Source: Mesostigma viride (lineage: Eukaryota; Streptophyta; Mesostigmatophyceae; Mesostigmatales; Mesostigmataceae). From it: a DNA stretch of 64,000 bases. A model generated the notes under the pieces. That model was given only the letters and a program-made list of their open reading frames with translations, made no database searches and was not told where the DNA came from. Shown here piece by piece: positions 43,116-53,905 of this stretch. Position numbers and translations under genes: made by a program. The DNA lies in NCBI GenBank assembly GCA_009746045.1, contig RPFO01001370.1, positions 62,001 through 126,000 of the forward strand. The letters run 5' to 3'. Position 1 is the first letter of the stretch, and the number at the start of each line of letters is the position of its first letter.

Positions 43116-43549
43116 GAGTGGACACCCGCTCCGGGATTACTCGCTCCAACGACATTCGAATGTCACGAACAGCCAGTGACAACTTGTTACAACGATTTGC
43201 ACAATGTGCAGTCCGTCGGTCAGTCAGTTGGGTCCCACTCCGCACATGGGCAGCGGGGAGTCTCTAGTGGCCGAGGGCCGGAATATATTTAGTATATTGG
43301 ATGGTACGGCTAAGGTACCGACTGACAGTGACTAACAGCGTGGACGGTTGCATCATCAGACACACCCGCGCGGAACGCTGATTCAGTGGTGGGTCCTTGC
43401 AATCCTTCACACGTCAATAGTGGGGAGTTTATTATAGTGCATGCCGCCAACGCCGATTGTCCAATCGGTCGTACACTCGTCCGTCGTGTCTTTGCTAATA
43501 CTTGATTTACTTCAGTCTAGCGCGCTCAAGAGCTTGCTCAGTTGTCCAA

Positions 43550-43835
43550 TCTCACACAATCAGCCGCTTGGCTACTTGGCGGAACATCGGTTGCCATGAC
43601 ATGTGCACCAAGCCGTTTTTACCAACGCATTACGCAGGTGTATCCGATGATGCAACTGTGCAGAGTACCTGACACTAGCTTTGTTTCTTCTACTAACACA
43701 ATCTGCCGCTCGGCTACGTACGTACTCGGCGGAACATCGTTTCGTAGGACACACCAAGTTGCTGTACCGACGCGCGGGTTTATCCGATTATGGAACCGTA
43801 CGTGTCTCCGCTGCGTGCCTTTGTTTCTTTTTTAT
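43550..43835 (+). repeat. Diverged tandem duplication, two units of about 140 bp
   Basis: ACACAATCWGCCGCTYGGCTAC, GGCGGAACATCG, ACACCAAG and TATCCGAT occur in the same order in both halves. Confidence 0.7.
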
Positions 43836-43888
43836 TTGTTATGGCATACATGCTGTTTGAACAGTGTTCTGGCCCTAGGCCGTTTCCA

Positions 43889-44032
43889 AATCTCTGCTGC
43901 CCATGTGCGGCGTGGGTAACAACAGCAACAACAACAACAACAACATTTGTCCAAATCTCTGTTGTCCATGATGTGCACTGAGCGTGGGTAACAACAACAA
44001 CATACTGGTGACAACAACATGCAACAACAACA
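43889..44032 (+). repeat. CTCTGCTGC...ACAAC dispersed repeat
   Basis: TCTCTGCTGCCCATGTGCGG plus CGTGGG and ACAAC repeats, in two tandem forms here. Also at 10,083-10,133 in the TVP38-formin intergenic region. Confidence 0.65.
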
Positions 44033-44049
44033 GTTGTCCGTACATGCTC

Positions 44050-44180
44050 ATAATAATAAATAAATTAATTAATTAATTAATTAATTAGGAACATAATAAC
44101 TCCGTTGGGAGTGTATATGCATGTAGCACAACATATCCCTGAGAAGGGGCATATTATGGCTTTGATATTATGGTGTAACG
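44050..44180 (-). mobile_element. LINE 3' end remnant, minus strand
   Basis: On the minus strand: CTTCTCAGGGATATGT, hairpin ACTCC-CAAC-GGAGT (44,112-44,099), then a TTAA tail (to about 44,060). The first part matches 28,350-28,365, so it is the family of the ORF1-only element. Confidence 0.75.
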
Positions 44181-45259
44181 ACTAAAAATGATCATCAACA
44201 TCATCCACAGTCCAATATGAAAGATCTTTTACCTGGGTTGCTTTCCTGAGTCGCAGAACTTCAAGTATCCGAGCAACGTTGAGATGGAAATTCCACAGCA
44301 CGTGATTTAGGGAATCACAACCCCTTGTAGACACAAAGACAAGCTCGTGTATAGACGACCTCTGTGGAACTGAAGGACGTCTATAGCCAAGGGGCTCTTA
44401 TGAATGGACAACAAAGACAAGCTTTATTATACCATGGTGAATCAAAACCAACGTAGCAACAATGGCGACCCCACGTCCTTGATATCGACGTGCTTGTCGA
44501 ACTTGCTCCAACCTTAGCCTGAAGAGAACCAATCAGAACCATGGAATCCTATACAAGATCTTCGTATCCATCCTAGTCACACAAAACAGAACAACACCAC
44601 ACACAGCCTGGCAGAATCTTTCCATGAGATCCTAAATCTGTCGTGAGCACTGAAGTCCCAAAGGAGCATTTAAGACTCAATAGTACCAACTAACAAACTA
44701 CAACCCCACGTGGATCAGGCCACGACCAATGAGGGCTCCTATCAGTAGTATCAGCCAACAAACTACAACCCTACGTGGATCAGGCCACGACCAATGAGGG
44801 TTCCTATCAGTTGGCTGACAAAGTATCAGCTCCAAGTACCGTCGTCTTAGAAACCTCATAACTTTCTCAATACTGATCCAAAAGTCCTCGAATAAAAGCC
44901 AAACATTCACAAAACAAAGGATGTAACAACAAAGTCATTTTTGCTTGTTACATATCTCCCCCTCAAAACTGGACCTCCCAGGTCCAATAGCCAACTCTTG
45001 AAGGCAGAGGAACATTGAACAGAAATCCACCATCTCTTGGGAAAAGCAGATGGGTTTTTACATCCCTGAAAACAGGGCCTCCTATCTCATAACATCTAGT
45101 CACAGGTCTCTACAGCAAACAAGTCACTACCTTATCTACTATAAAGCCAGATAAACACTTCTCATAATACAAGGTCTTCCATTCAGCATCCTGGAACCTG
45201 GAACTCTGGACTGGAACATCAGAACTGGACTGGAGCCCCCCCCATCATCCATCCTGGAA
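44181..45259. other. Target DNA of the copia composite; no gene recognised
   Basis: A 56-59-bp tandem pair (CAAACTACAACCCYACGTGG...) lies at about 44,694-44,812. The left side of the TCCCC target site ends this stretch. It may belong to the gypsy-like element whose gag-like ORF resumes after 57,654. Confidence 0.45.
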
Positions 45260-45264
45260 TCCCC
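45260..45264 (+). other. Target-site duplication TCCCC, left
   Basis: Matches 57,649-57,653. Five bp is the usual Ty1/copia duplication length. Confidence 0.75.
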
Positions 45265-45746
45265 AGTTGCAAATAAATGGAATGCGATGTAAATCAGAAA
45301 GCATGAAATGAACGTTGTGTTTATTGTTCTCATACGTTATTGTCGTTGCTGCATAATTCGTCTTCGTTGCGCATATATTCTATTGCGCTTGGCACCTTCA
45401 TCAGTCTTGCTGAATATCCTACGTGGACATGCATTCCGTGTAGTTCAGTGCATGCCGCGTGTTAGATACTTCTAGAATCCTCTAGGAGGTACCAAGGCAG
45501 ATGCGCATACATAATAGGCCGATAGTCGGCTCAGTCCTATTGACAGTACTACACCGGCCCTTGACCAGCCGGTGACGTGGAGGCCTGGGAGACGCCCACA
45601 TATTCTACGTGGCGTTATCCCATTGGCGAGTACTAGTGAAGTACAGCCATTGGCCCAATACTACAATAAAGTATATTGTAGTAATCTGTACAAGATCCTC
45701 TATCTCTGAGGACCCATGTGGACCCTAGATGGGTCTCCAACCAACT
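45265..45746 (-). repeat. Outer left copia LTR (482 bp)
   Basis: Ends in element sense AGTTGG...GCAACT, a 5-bp terminal inverted repeat AGTTG/CAACT rather than TG/CA alone. Same length as the inner LTR. Confidence 0.8.
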
Positions 45747-46014
45747 CCAGCCATTCTTTCCCTTGTGAAAGTGATAAGGCTTAGATGTATTCATTGATGT
45801 TCGGCCGCACCTGGCCAGTTCACTTTCACATATGTGGGCAATGGGGACTCACTTGGGTCTTATGGAGTTTGCATCTCATCATTGCATGGTTGGTGTAACC
45901 TGCTGTAGGGAAAACCCAAATCTGAAGGAAAACCTCTTCTCCAGAGAGGACAAAACCTCCAGGGGGATAAAAACCTACAGGAGGAGCATTAGGCTCAGGC
46001 TCCCAGATTACTCC

Positions 46015-49000
46015 TCATGACAAGGGTTTCCCAGCCATCATGGACCGCAGCAACTGGTACCCATTAAGGGCCAGTCGTGGAAGCTTGGTCATAGCATCAG
46101 CAGGATTTGAGTGTCCTGGCAGATGTATGGTTATACAGTGGCTGGACAACTCCTTTGCCACAAGGTAGTCCAAGTCAGTAGTAGTGGCCCTCTCATTCTT
46201 GATAAAAGAGACCACGGGCTTATTATCACAATAAACCCTGACATCAATCACGGGTTGAGGTCTTATCTGACTCAGACACCATAAGAGTAGCTCTCTTATG
46301 TATATGGCATCGCGAATGCACATGGCGTATGCCCTGCACTCAGCGGTGTCAATGCCAGCAAACCGCCTCCTCTGAAGGTTACTGGACCAGTATACCAACG
46401 AGGGCTGTTTGCCTTCATTCCTGATGGTGATCAGGCATCCGGCTCTGGCACCAATCTTGTTGGCAGATCTAGACTCTTGGCTAGCATCTGTGTAGGCGTC
46501 TATGATGATGCGCCCATGCCAGTCTACACCGGACAACACCAAGTCAGGAGATTCATTGAGGCAGCTCTCCAGGCGCCTCCTTCCTTCTCCTACAACAACA
46601 GAGTCTGGCATCCTACTCTGTACTGCCAGGTCAGGGTTAGTTGTGGCAGCCAGCCAACCCAGTTGACCTTTAACCGTAGGGGCATTCTCCTCAGTTACTC
46701 TCTTGGGCAACTGAGTTATTACTTTTTCTTTATACCCCTTCGCCGATTGCAGCTTAAGATGCCATCCTTTGTCATCCTGGAAAAGGGTACAGCCAATGCC
46801 ACAGTAAGGTACCTGGCTGTTTTTACTAAACCATGCTCTGGTACCAATAGGGGACTTGTCATTGAGCCTTTTATAGGTCTCATTCAACCATCCCTTGGGA
46901 CCAATGCGTTGCATATCATCTCCATGTAAGGTAGCCCAGGTGGGTTGTCCTTTGGATTGCCCCACAAAGAGACAATAAGCAAGATGAGATTGTTGCATCT
47001 GACATCTCTCCTGGATGGCAGGAGCAATGGTTTCATACCAGATGACTGGACTGCTGACCAGTCCTTCCCAGCCCACTTTAGGCTGCATGTAGGGATGACC
47101 TACTTCAGCTATCCAGCATGCTGGGGTCTTAACACAACAGGGTCTTTGAGCTTGCCAAGTGGCTCTGGCCACCTGAGGATCACCATGCAAAAAGGCCCTG
47201 GTGAAGTCATCAATTTCTGCTCCATAATCCAAGCCATAGTCCAAAGCACCAAGGTACAGACTAAGAATAAGCCTGAGAACAGGATGTGACAGGCCAGGAG
47301 TGTACAGCTCCTCCTTATCAAAGTCTGTAGTACCATGGAACTGGGTCACGACTGGACGTGCGTTTGGTATGGGAGGCTCACCAAGCTTGCTCTTCATCTT
47401 GCATACAAAACGCAACTGAAGCATTTGAGCATTGGGTGGAGGTTCTGAAATGCCTTCAAAAACATCCAGCGTTTGCCACTCCTGGAGCGCACGCGCCAAT
47501 GCTACTCGCCAGGCCTCAAGGCCAGCGAAAGTGTGACAATCCAGGTCTACATCATCAAAGGACATGGGGCTATGAGCAGCAAATGACCTTTTTGTGAGAC
47601 CAAGAGAAGTCACACTGAGCTGGGCGGGTTCTACCAGCTCAGAAGCTGGGGGTATATCCCTTCCCCATTCTGCTCCTTTTATTGAACCGACACAGGCGGT
47701 CTTCCAATTTGCCTTCTGGAACATTTCAAGAGGCAAGAGACATCTGAATGATTCCAGAGGAATTGGGTCACAATGGGTTTTTAGGAGACTCTTTGTGTTA
47801 TTGGGGCCATCAACAATGGTAACACCGGGAGTCACCAAGAATGGCTGGCCAATGAGAGTGGGTCCCTTATAGCCATCAACAACACAAAGTGTCAAAGACT
47901 CACCCAAGAATGGGATAGTGATATTCCCAAGAACTTGATGATCAGTGTTACCCGCAAAGTCTTGGACAATAGTCCATGGACTGGGTTCAAGGGAATACTT
48001 ATCCAGCAAAGCATTAAAGGGCGAGGTGACAGAGACCTCTGCTTTGGTATCCACATCAAAGCCATCAAGGTCCATGCCCTTCTCTAGAAGAGAAGTTATT
48101 TTGGCAATCTTTAGTGAGGGCTTGAGCTTCTTTACAATATCCCGAAGCTCTTGAGGATTGCCTCTCTTGCCGAGCTGAGTGTTCAACCTGGACAACCCCT
48201 CCTCAGCTTGTCTTCCTTGGGCTGGAATCCCATCAGTCTCCAAGGGCAATGGCTTATTACCAGGGTAATTGGATCCAAGCTTTGGCTGTTCAGACTGAAA
48301 TATGTTATCCACCTGCCCAGGGGTCTCAAGCCCATGTTCCAACGGCCGGAGCTTCCGGTGCTGATCAGACACCCTATTATCCAACAAGTCAGCTTCATCC
48401 ATATCATCCTGTGATATCCCAGTCAATGTCTTAGGCTGAGCTTGCTGAGTAGTAGGCTCCAGTTGATGGGAGGCCGCCCTTTCTGGTAGTTGGAGTCCAG
48501 CCTGTTCACTGGCCAAAGGTGGACAGGAAAGATTGGGAGATCCAAGTGCCTCTTCAGGGGCCATAATTTCCAGGGGATTTTCTTGAACGTTCATTGGATC
48601 TCTCTTCAATCTATTCCAAGCCAGATGATAAGTGGTCCCATTCCAGACCACATCAGCAGTTTTCATCTCCAGGTCAACTGAGGTTATGGTCCCTGGACCC
48701 TGCCAATAACCACGTTTACCAGGAGCATTTTCTTTGTGGAAGATCACCTGGTCTCCCACCTCAAATTTTAATGATTCTCCTCTCTGTTTATCCTTTTCAC
48801 AGAGATGAGCATACTGTGCCCACCTCTGCTTACTCCATGCCTGCATGATGTCATCAGGGTAGAGGCCACCTGCTAGTCCACGAGGTGAGACCAGCCGTGG
48901 AACACCACGCACCTTGATAGTATGAAAACGGTTGTTCATGGTGTTTTCCACTTTTGCAGCACCCAAACACCTGACAGCAAAAGTTGGTTTAAACATCTCA

Positions 49001-49944
49001 GGATAGTCCCCGGATATTACCAACTTCTTAAGCTCCTGTATATATCTGTCAACCTTGCCTTGGGCTTGGTGATCTTCACGACCCACAATCCTTAGGAAAG
49101 GCAGATCAGAGTATTTGGTCAGGCAGTTAAACTGCAAGTCCATCTGCAGCTTATGAATAACTGCAAACTTCTGCAGAATAACAAGAACTGCGGCATGGAG
49201 AGTATTCTCATCCCCTGCTGCCATAGGTTCAATTCCAATGTAGCCTGACCATTCATCCACAGCCACCAAGTAAGGCAATTGCCTGTAATTGGTGAAGTAG
49301 AGGATATCAGCTTGTAGATTACCCCTACCATCTGCAGGATGCTTTGCATGACGTTTGGAAGGCTTGTTAGCACACAATTGGCACACACAATGTTCTCTGA
49401 CATCTTGATAAGCCTGCCAGAGAGCCTTGTTATTAATGGCTTGAACAAGCCTAATGGCATTGTTTCCATGGCCACAGGCATCATGCAAACTCTTAGCCAG
49501 AGTCCTAAGATTAATACAATCATTAGGCTCAGGCTCTTCAGGACATGGACGGGCATCCACGTTCCTGGCAGAGCAAGAGTCCAAGTTTTTATTATCAATA
49601 TAACAAGGATTATTGCTCTGAGGAGCTTGACTGTTAACAATATCAATGGGTGCTTGGCTACAAACAGGAGCTGCACCACATGTATTGTTCACAGATACGT
49701 TGCTCACCTGGGCAACACCATGTGGCATCTGTCTACAACCAGGAGCAGATCCACATGTATTATTTACAGGAAGAGTTCCCTCTGGGGTACTCTTTTTATT
49801 CCAGGCATGGATAGGAATGCCACAAACAGGGGCACTTTTACTGCTGCTCACTGGGGCAGCTTTACGGTCAGTAGGGGTTACTGCTGGAGCCCCTACCACC
49901 TGGCAGGCCTCATCTGCCATGAGTCCACTCTCATCAGCATCCAT
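46015..49944 (-). CDS. Copia-type pol polyprotein, left copy, intact frame
   Basis: A 1,309-codon uninterrupted frame. Residues about 150-460: integrase-like, with an N-terminal zinc region (LHDACGHGN ... CVCQLC), core (QADILYF; YLVAVDEWSGYIGIEPM; HQAQGKVDRYIQELKKLV) and a C-terminal barrel (FEVGDQVIFHKENAPGKRGY). Residues about 645-740: protease-like (GFDVDTKAEVSV; GPTLIGQPFLV). Residues about 790-1,100: copia RT (EIDDFTRAFLHGDPQ; catalytic box ATLHGDDMQ). Residues about 1,160-1,300: RNase H (IDAYTDASQES; VYCDNKPVVSFI; PADAMTK). A protease after the integrase departs from the gag-PR-INT-RT order known for copia. The long open frame suggests recent activity. Confidence 0.85.
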   Translation of the reverse strand: MDADESGLMADEACQVVGAPAVTPTDRKAAPVSSSKSAPVCGIPIHAWNKKSTPEGTLPVNNTCGSAPGCRQMPHGVAQVSNVSVNNTCGAAPVCSQAPIDIVNSQAPQSNNPCYIDNKNLDSCSARNVDARPCPEEPEPNDCINLRTLAKSLHDACGHGNNAIRLVQAINNKALWQAYQDVREHCVCQLCANKPSKRHAKHPADGRGNLQADILYFTNYRQLPYLVAVDEWSGYIGIEPMAAGDENTLHAAVLVILQKFAVIHKLQMDLQFNCLTKYSDLPFLRIVGREDHQAQGKVDRYIQELKKLVISGDYPEMFKPTFAVRCLGAAKVENTMNNRFHTIKVRGVPRLVSPRGLAGGLYPDDIMQAWSKQRWAQYAHLCEKDKQRGESLKFEVGDQVIFHKENAPGKRGYWQGPGTITSVDLEMKTADVVWNGTTYHLAWNRLKRDPMNVQENPLEIMAPEEALGSPNLSCPPLASEQAGLQLPERAASHQLEPTTQQAQPKTLTGISQDDMDEADLLDNRVSDQHRKLRPLEHGLETPGQVDNIFQSEQPKLGSNYPGNKPLPLETDGIPAQGRQAEEGLSRLNTQLGKRGNPQELRDIVKKLKPSLKIAKITSLLEKGMDLDGFDVDTKAEVSVTSPFNALLDKYSLEPSPWTIVQDFAGNTDHQVLGNITIPFLGESLTLCVVDGYKGPTLIGQPFLVTPGVTIVDGPNNTKSLLKTHCDPIPLESFRCLLPLEMFQKANWKTACVGSIKGAEWGRDIPPASELVEPAQLSVTSLGLTKRSFAAHSPMSFDDVDLDCHTFAGLEAWRVALARALQEWQTLDVFEGISEPPPNAQMLQLRFVCKMKSKLGEPPIPNARPVVTQFHGTTDFDKEELYTPGLSHPVLRLILSLYLGALDYGLDYGAEIDDFTRAFLHGDPQVARATWQAQRPCCVKTPACWIAEVGHPYMQPKVGWEGLVSSPVIWYETIAPAIQERCQMQQSHLAYCLFVGQSKGQPTWATLHGDDMQRIGPKGWLNETYKRLNDKSPIGTRAWFSKNSQVPYCGIGCTLFQDDKGWHLKLQSAKGYKEKVITQLPKRVTEENAPTVKGQLGWLAATTNPDLAVQSRMPDSVVVGEGRRRLESCLNESPDLVLSGVDWHGRIIIDAYTDASQESRSANKIGARAGCLITIRNEGKQPSLVYWSSNLQRRRFAGIDTAECRAYAMCIRDAIYIRELLLWCLSQIRPQPVIDVRVYCDNKPVVSFIKNERATTTDLDYLVAKELSSHCITIHLPGHSNPADAMTKLPRLALNGYQLLRSMMAGKPLS

Positions 49945-49982
49945 AAGGACGCTGTAGGGGTTATATAAACAGAGAGGATCAT

Positions 49983-50084
49983 CTAGTTTTTCTGCTGCTG
50001 CTTCCTCTTGCGGCCACGAGAGGTATTGCCACCCCGCGGCTGAGAAGCATCACCACCACGCGGCTGGGAAGCGTCACCACCACG
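49983..50084 (-). pseudogene. gag C-terminal remnant, left arm
   Basis: Encodes only the last Gly-Gly-Asp-Ala-Ser-Gln-Pro-Arg repeat units and basic tail of gag. The rest of gag is absent because the palindrome turns here. Confidence 0.75.
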
Positions 50085-50451
50085 CCATTATTATACTGGA
50101 TGGCCAAGTGCACTACTACATAATGGCTTCCCTCCCTGCACTTTCTGTAATAGGACTAACCATCTGGCTAAGGATTGCTACTTTCGCAAGTGCAAGTCTT
50201 GTGGCAATTCTGGACATGATGCGTCTGCCTGCAGGAGCAAGGCGGGCGCTGGACCCAAGGATACCCAGATGGAGGTCCTCAAGCTGCTGCAGCAGATCTC
50301 CCAAGCCGTCAAGAGCGGTGCCCTTCGTGGTGGCGACGCTTCTCAGCCGCGTGGTGGTGACGCTTCCCAGCCGCGTGGTGGTGATGCTTCTCAGCCGCGG
50401 GGTGGCAATACCTCTCGTGGCCGCAAGAGGAAGCAGCAGCAGAAAAACTAG
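50085..50451 (+). pseudogene. gag C-terminal part with two zinc knuckles
   Basis: In frame from 50,086: HYYTGWPSALLHNGFPP, then two CCHC knuckles, CTFCNRTNHLAKDC (50,137-50,178) and CKSCGNSGHDASAC (50,191-50,232). Three GGDASQPR repeats and a basic tail follow, ending at 50,451. CX2CX4HX4C knuckles bind packaged RNA in gag. The N-terminal part is missing here but a gag start lies at 56,961. Pol begins 38 bp later in another frame, so expression would need frameshifting or reinitiation. Confidence 0.85.
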
Positions 50452-50489
50452 ATGATCCTCTCTGTTTATATAACCCCTACAGCGTCCTT

Positions 50490-52132
50490 ATGGATGCTGA
50501 TGAGAGTGGACTCATGGCAGATGAGGCCTGCCAGGTGGTAGGGGCTCCAGCAGTAACCCCTACTGACCGTAAAGCTGCCCCAGTGAGCAGCAGTAAAAGT
50601 GCCCCTGTTTGTGGCATTCCTATCCATGCCTGGAATAAAAAGAGTACCCCAGAGGGAACTCTTCCTGTAAATAATACATGTGGATCTGCTCCTGGTTGTA
50701 GACAGATGCCACATGGTGTTGCCCAGGTGAGCAACGTATCTGTGAACAATACATGTGGTGCAGCTCCTGTTTGTAGCCAAGCACCCATTGATATTGTTAA
50801 CAGTCAAGCTCCTCAGAGCAATAATCCTTGTTATATTGATAATAAAAACTTGGACTCTTGCTCTGCCAGGAACGTGGATGCCCGTCCATGTCCTGAAGAG
50901 CCTGAGCCTAATGATTGTATTAATCTTAGGACTCTGGCTAAGAGTTTGCATGATGCCTGTGGCCATGGAAACAATGCCATTAGGCTTGTTCAAGCCATTA
51001 ATAACAAGGCTCTCTGGCAGGCTTATCAAGATGTCAGAGAACATTGTGTGTGCCAATTGTGTGCTAACAAGCCTTCCAAACGTCATGCAAAGCATCCTGC
51101 AGATGGTAGGGGTAATCTACAAGCTGATATCCTCTACTTCACCAATTACAGGCAATTGCCTTACTTGGTGGCTGTGGATGAATGGTCAGGCTACATTGGA
51201 ATTGAACCTATGGCAGCAGGGGATGAGAATACTCTCCATGCCGCAGTTCTTGTTATTCTGCAGAAGTTTGCAGTTATTCATAAGCTGCAGATGGACTTGC
51301 AGTTTAACTGCCTGACCAAATACTCTGATCTGCCTTTCCTAAGGATTGTGGGTCGTGAAGATCACCAAGCCCAAGGCAAGGTTGACAGATATATACAGGA
51401 GCTTAAGAAGTTGGTAATATCCGGGGACTATCCTGAGATGTTTAAACCAACTTTTGCTGTCAGGTGTTTGGGTGCTGCAAAAGTGGAAAACACCATGAAC
51501 AACCGTTTTCATACTATCAAGGTGCGTGGTGTTCCACGGCTGGTCTCACCTCGTGGACTAGCAGGTGGCCTCTACCCTGATGACATCATGCAGGCATGGA
51601 GTAAGCAGAGGTGGGCACAGTATGCTCATCTCTGTGAAAAGGATAAACAGAGAGGAGAATCATTAAAATTTGAGGTGGGAGACCAGGTGATCTTCCACAA
51701 AGAAAATGCTCCTGGTAAACGTGGTTATTGGCAGGGTCCAGGGACCATAACCTCAGTTGACCTGGAGATGAAAACTGCTGATGTGGTCTGGAATGGGACC
51801 ACTTATCATCTGGCTTGGAATAGATTGAAGAGAGATCCAATGAACGTTCAAGAAAATCCCCTGGAAATTATGGCCCCTGAAGAGGCACTTGGATCTCCCA
51901 ATCTTTCCTGTCCACCTTTGGCCAGTGAACAGGCTGGACTCCAACTACCAGAAAGGGCGGCCTCCCATCAACTGGAGCCTACTACTCAGCAAGCTCAGCC
52001 TAAGACATTGACTGGGATATCACAGGATGATATGGATGAAGCTGACTTGTTGGATAATAGGGTGTCTGATCAGCACCGGAAGCTCCGGCCGTTGGAACAT
52101 GGGCTTGAGACCCCTGGGCAGGTGGATAACAT
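50490..52132 (+). pseudogene. Copia pol, right copy, 5' part (interrupted)
   Basis: Identical in protein to the left copy through the integrase and its C-terminal barrel. It is cut at 52,132 by a transposon-like insertion, and the frame runs into a stop at 52,181. Confidence 0.88.
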
Positions 52133-53905
52133 TGTCCATCTTCCCAGTAAAAGTCCTAAATTTAGGACCAAGTGGAATTAAAAAATATATATGCAAACAT
52201 TAAAATTTGACCCTGGCATTCGTGCCCATGACAGAGAACACACTTTTTTAGTTTCTATCAAAAACCTGGGGTCAAATAATTACATTTAGTGCATGAATGG
52301 GCCCTGCCACCTGCCAGACCTCAAAGTGCGAATTTGGCCAAAATGTGGGTTTTAGGACCATTAGGACCAATTATTGTCAACGCATGACCATGCTATCCAC
52401 ACGGTCCCTTGAGCATCTTACAAGCGCTAGGGGACCCTACGAGGCCTTGGGATGGCGGGGCAGCGTATAACAAGGCCATACCCTGCTGTGGCTGCCTCTA
52501 TATATACGCGTGATTAACGGTGTCACAGATGGTGCAGGTAATGCAATATAGGGTTGCATGGTTGCTGAGGTTGCCCGGCTTGAACATGGCCCACCCCTTG
52601 CGGTAAACTTTCTCTAAGCATATGCCAAACCTTCTTTGACATCACGGACATGCTGGCCACCACCCAGCGATGAAAAAACATTGCATTTGCATTGCAACTA
52701 ACACATGAATGCAGCCAAATCAAGTTACAAAACAACGTTGTGCTAACATGCAACGCTTTGTGAGCGAATTCAGGGTGCATGTAACACGTAAACCATACTG
52801 TATATACTGTCTGAGAACACCCTGAACGACTGCAGGCCATAGGACCATGGTTTATAACTAACACATGAGTAAAACTGCTCTTACGCATGTGTGTTTTAGC
52901 TGCAGCGGACGACGAAGATAGAGACGTAAAAAATTGTATGACGTAAACCAACTATGTGTGACAGTTATGTGCACAGAGAGCGTCCCCTCTTTTTAGGCAT
53001 AGCTGGCTGACTCAAAACACCACGACAGCGTTGCCAGTTACACTCATGATCTAGGACAACCCGGCACTTACCTGCTACTTACGTCGCCTCATTCCAGATG
53101 GTTGCAAAAAAGTCGCTGAAATCCGCAGCGAGGTCAGCTTTCAGTGAGCTGAGCGCACCAAAGCTGGCCAACCGGTTCGACAATGATATAAACCACGCTT
53201 GTGCTGCGTTCTAGGTCCAAGAAATACCGAAAGTGAAGACCTATAAGGTGCGCTCGCTGCCCAGCCTGAACGTCCCTAAAACATGGTCGACAATGGAAAT
53301 CGGGCAAGAATATCACGGCCCAGGCGCTCCCATGTCAAATACTCCGTTTCTAAAGTCCAGACTATAATAAAAATCGTCCGCAAAAATTTCCTGGCTTGAT
53401 TCGCACCACCATTGCTAATACACTAACATGTTTGTGCCAAAATCGACCCTCCGCGAGCAGGCGATCTGCGACCCATTTGTGTTGTGCCGCTGTGATACAG
53501 CGCTACACATAAAAACTTGCGCAGAAAATATTCACAGCCTTTAAGCATAACTAACAACCTTTCGTTTTTGCTACTGGGCGCCCGAAATGATAAACGCACG
53601 TGAAAACGCCGGCCACGATTGTCAGGTCGCCATATCCACCTCACTTCATTCCCGCACCCACTTTTTCGCTCCAAAATCGGTTATATTTTTGGTCGAGGTA
53701 CCTACTTTCCCGCCATTATACCCGGTACCCGGGTACGGAATCCGGGTACCATGTGCCGGTACCACGGGTCGGGTACATCATGCCGGGTACGGTCCACATG
53801 GGGTACGGTCCATATAGTGACCCCCCCCCCCGGTACCTCGGTTATAGTGACCACTAGGACGATTTAGGACAAAGTCCTAAATTTAGGACCGTGGGATGAT
53901 TAACA
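52133..53905. mobile_element. DNA-transposon-like insertion in right pol (1,773 bp)
   Basis: Comparison with the intact left arm fixes the borders. Flanks ACAT (52,129-52,132 and 53,906-53,909) are a 4-bp target duplication. Termini TGTCCATCTTCCCA and TGTTAATCATCCCA (as complement) match at 11 of 14. The 16-bp palindrome GTCCTAAATTTAGGAC sits near both ends (52,153-52,168; 53,874-53,889). No transposase is recognisable, so it is non-autonomous. A GGTACC-rich patch is at about 53,718-53,842. Confidence 0.8.

Noticed and set aside
46477-49968. Plus-strand ORFs of 100-209 codons opposite the left pol, and their mirror ORFs on the right arm
   Set aside because: They are shadows of the long pol frame; they appear twice only because the arms are inverted copies.
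52523-53674. Minus-strand ORFs inside the 1,773-bp insertion
   Set aside because: 60-142 codons without transposase motifs; treated as chance frames of a non-autonomous element.
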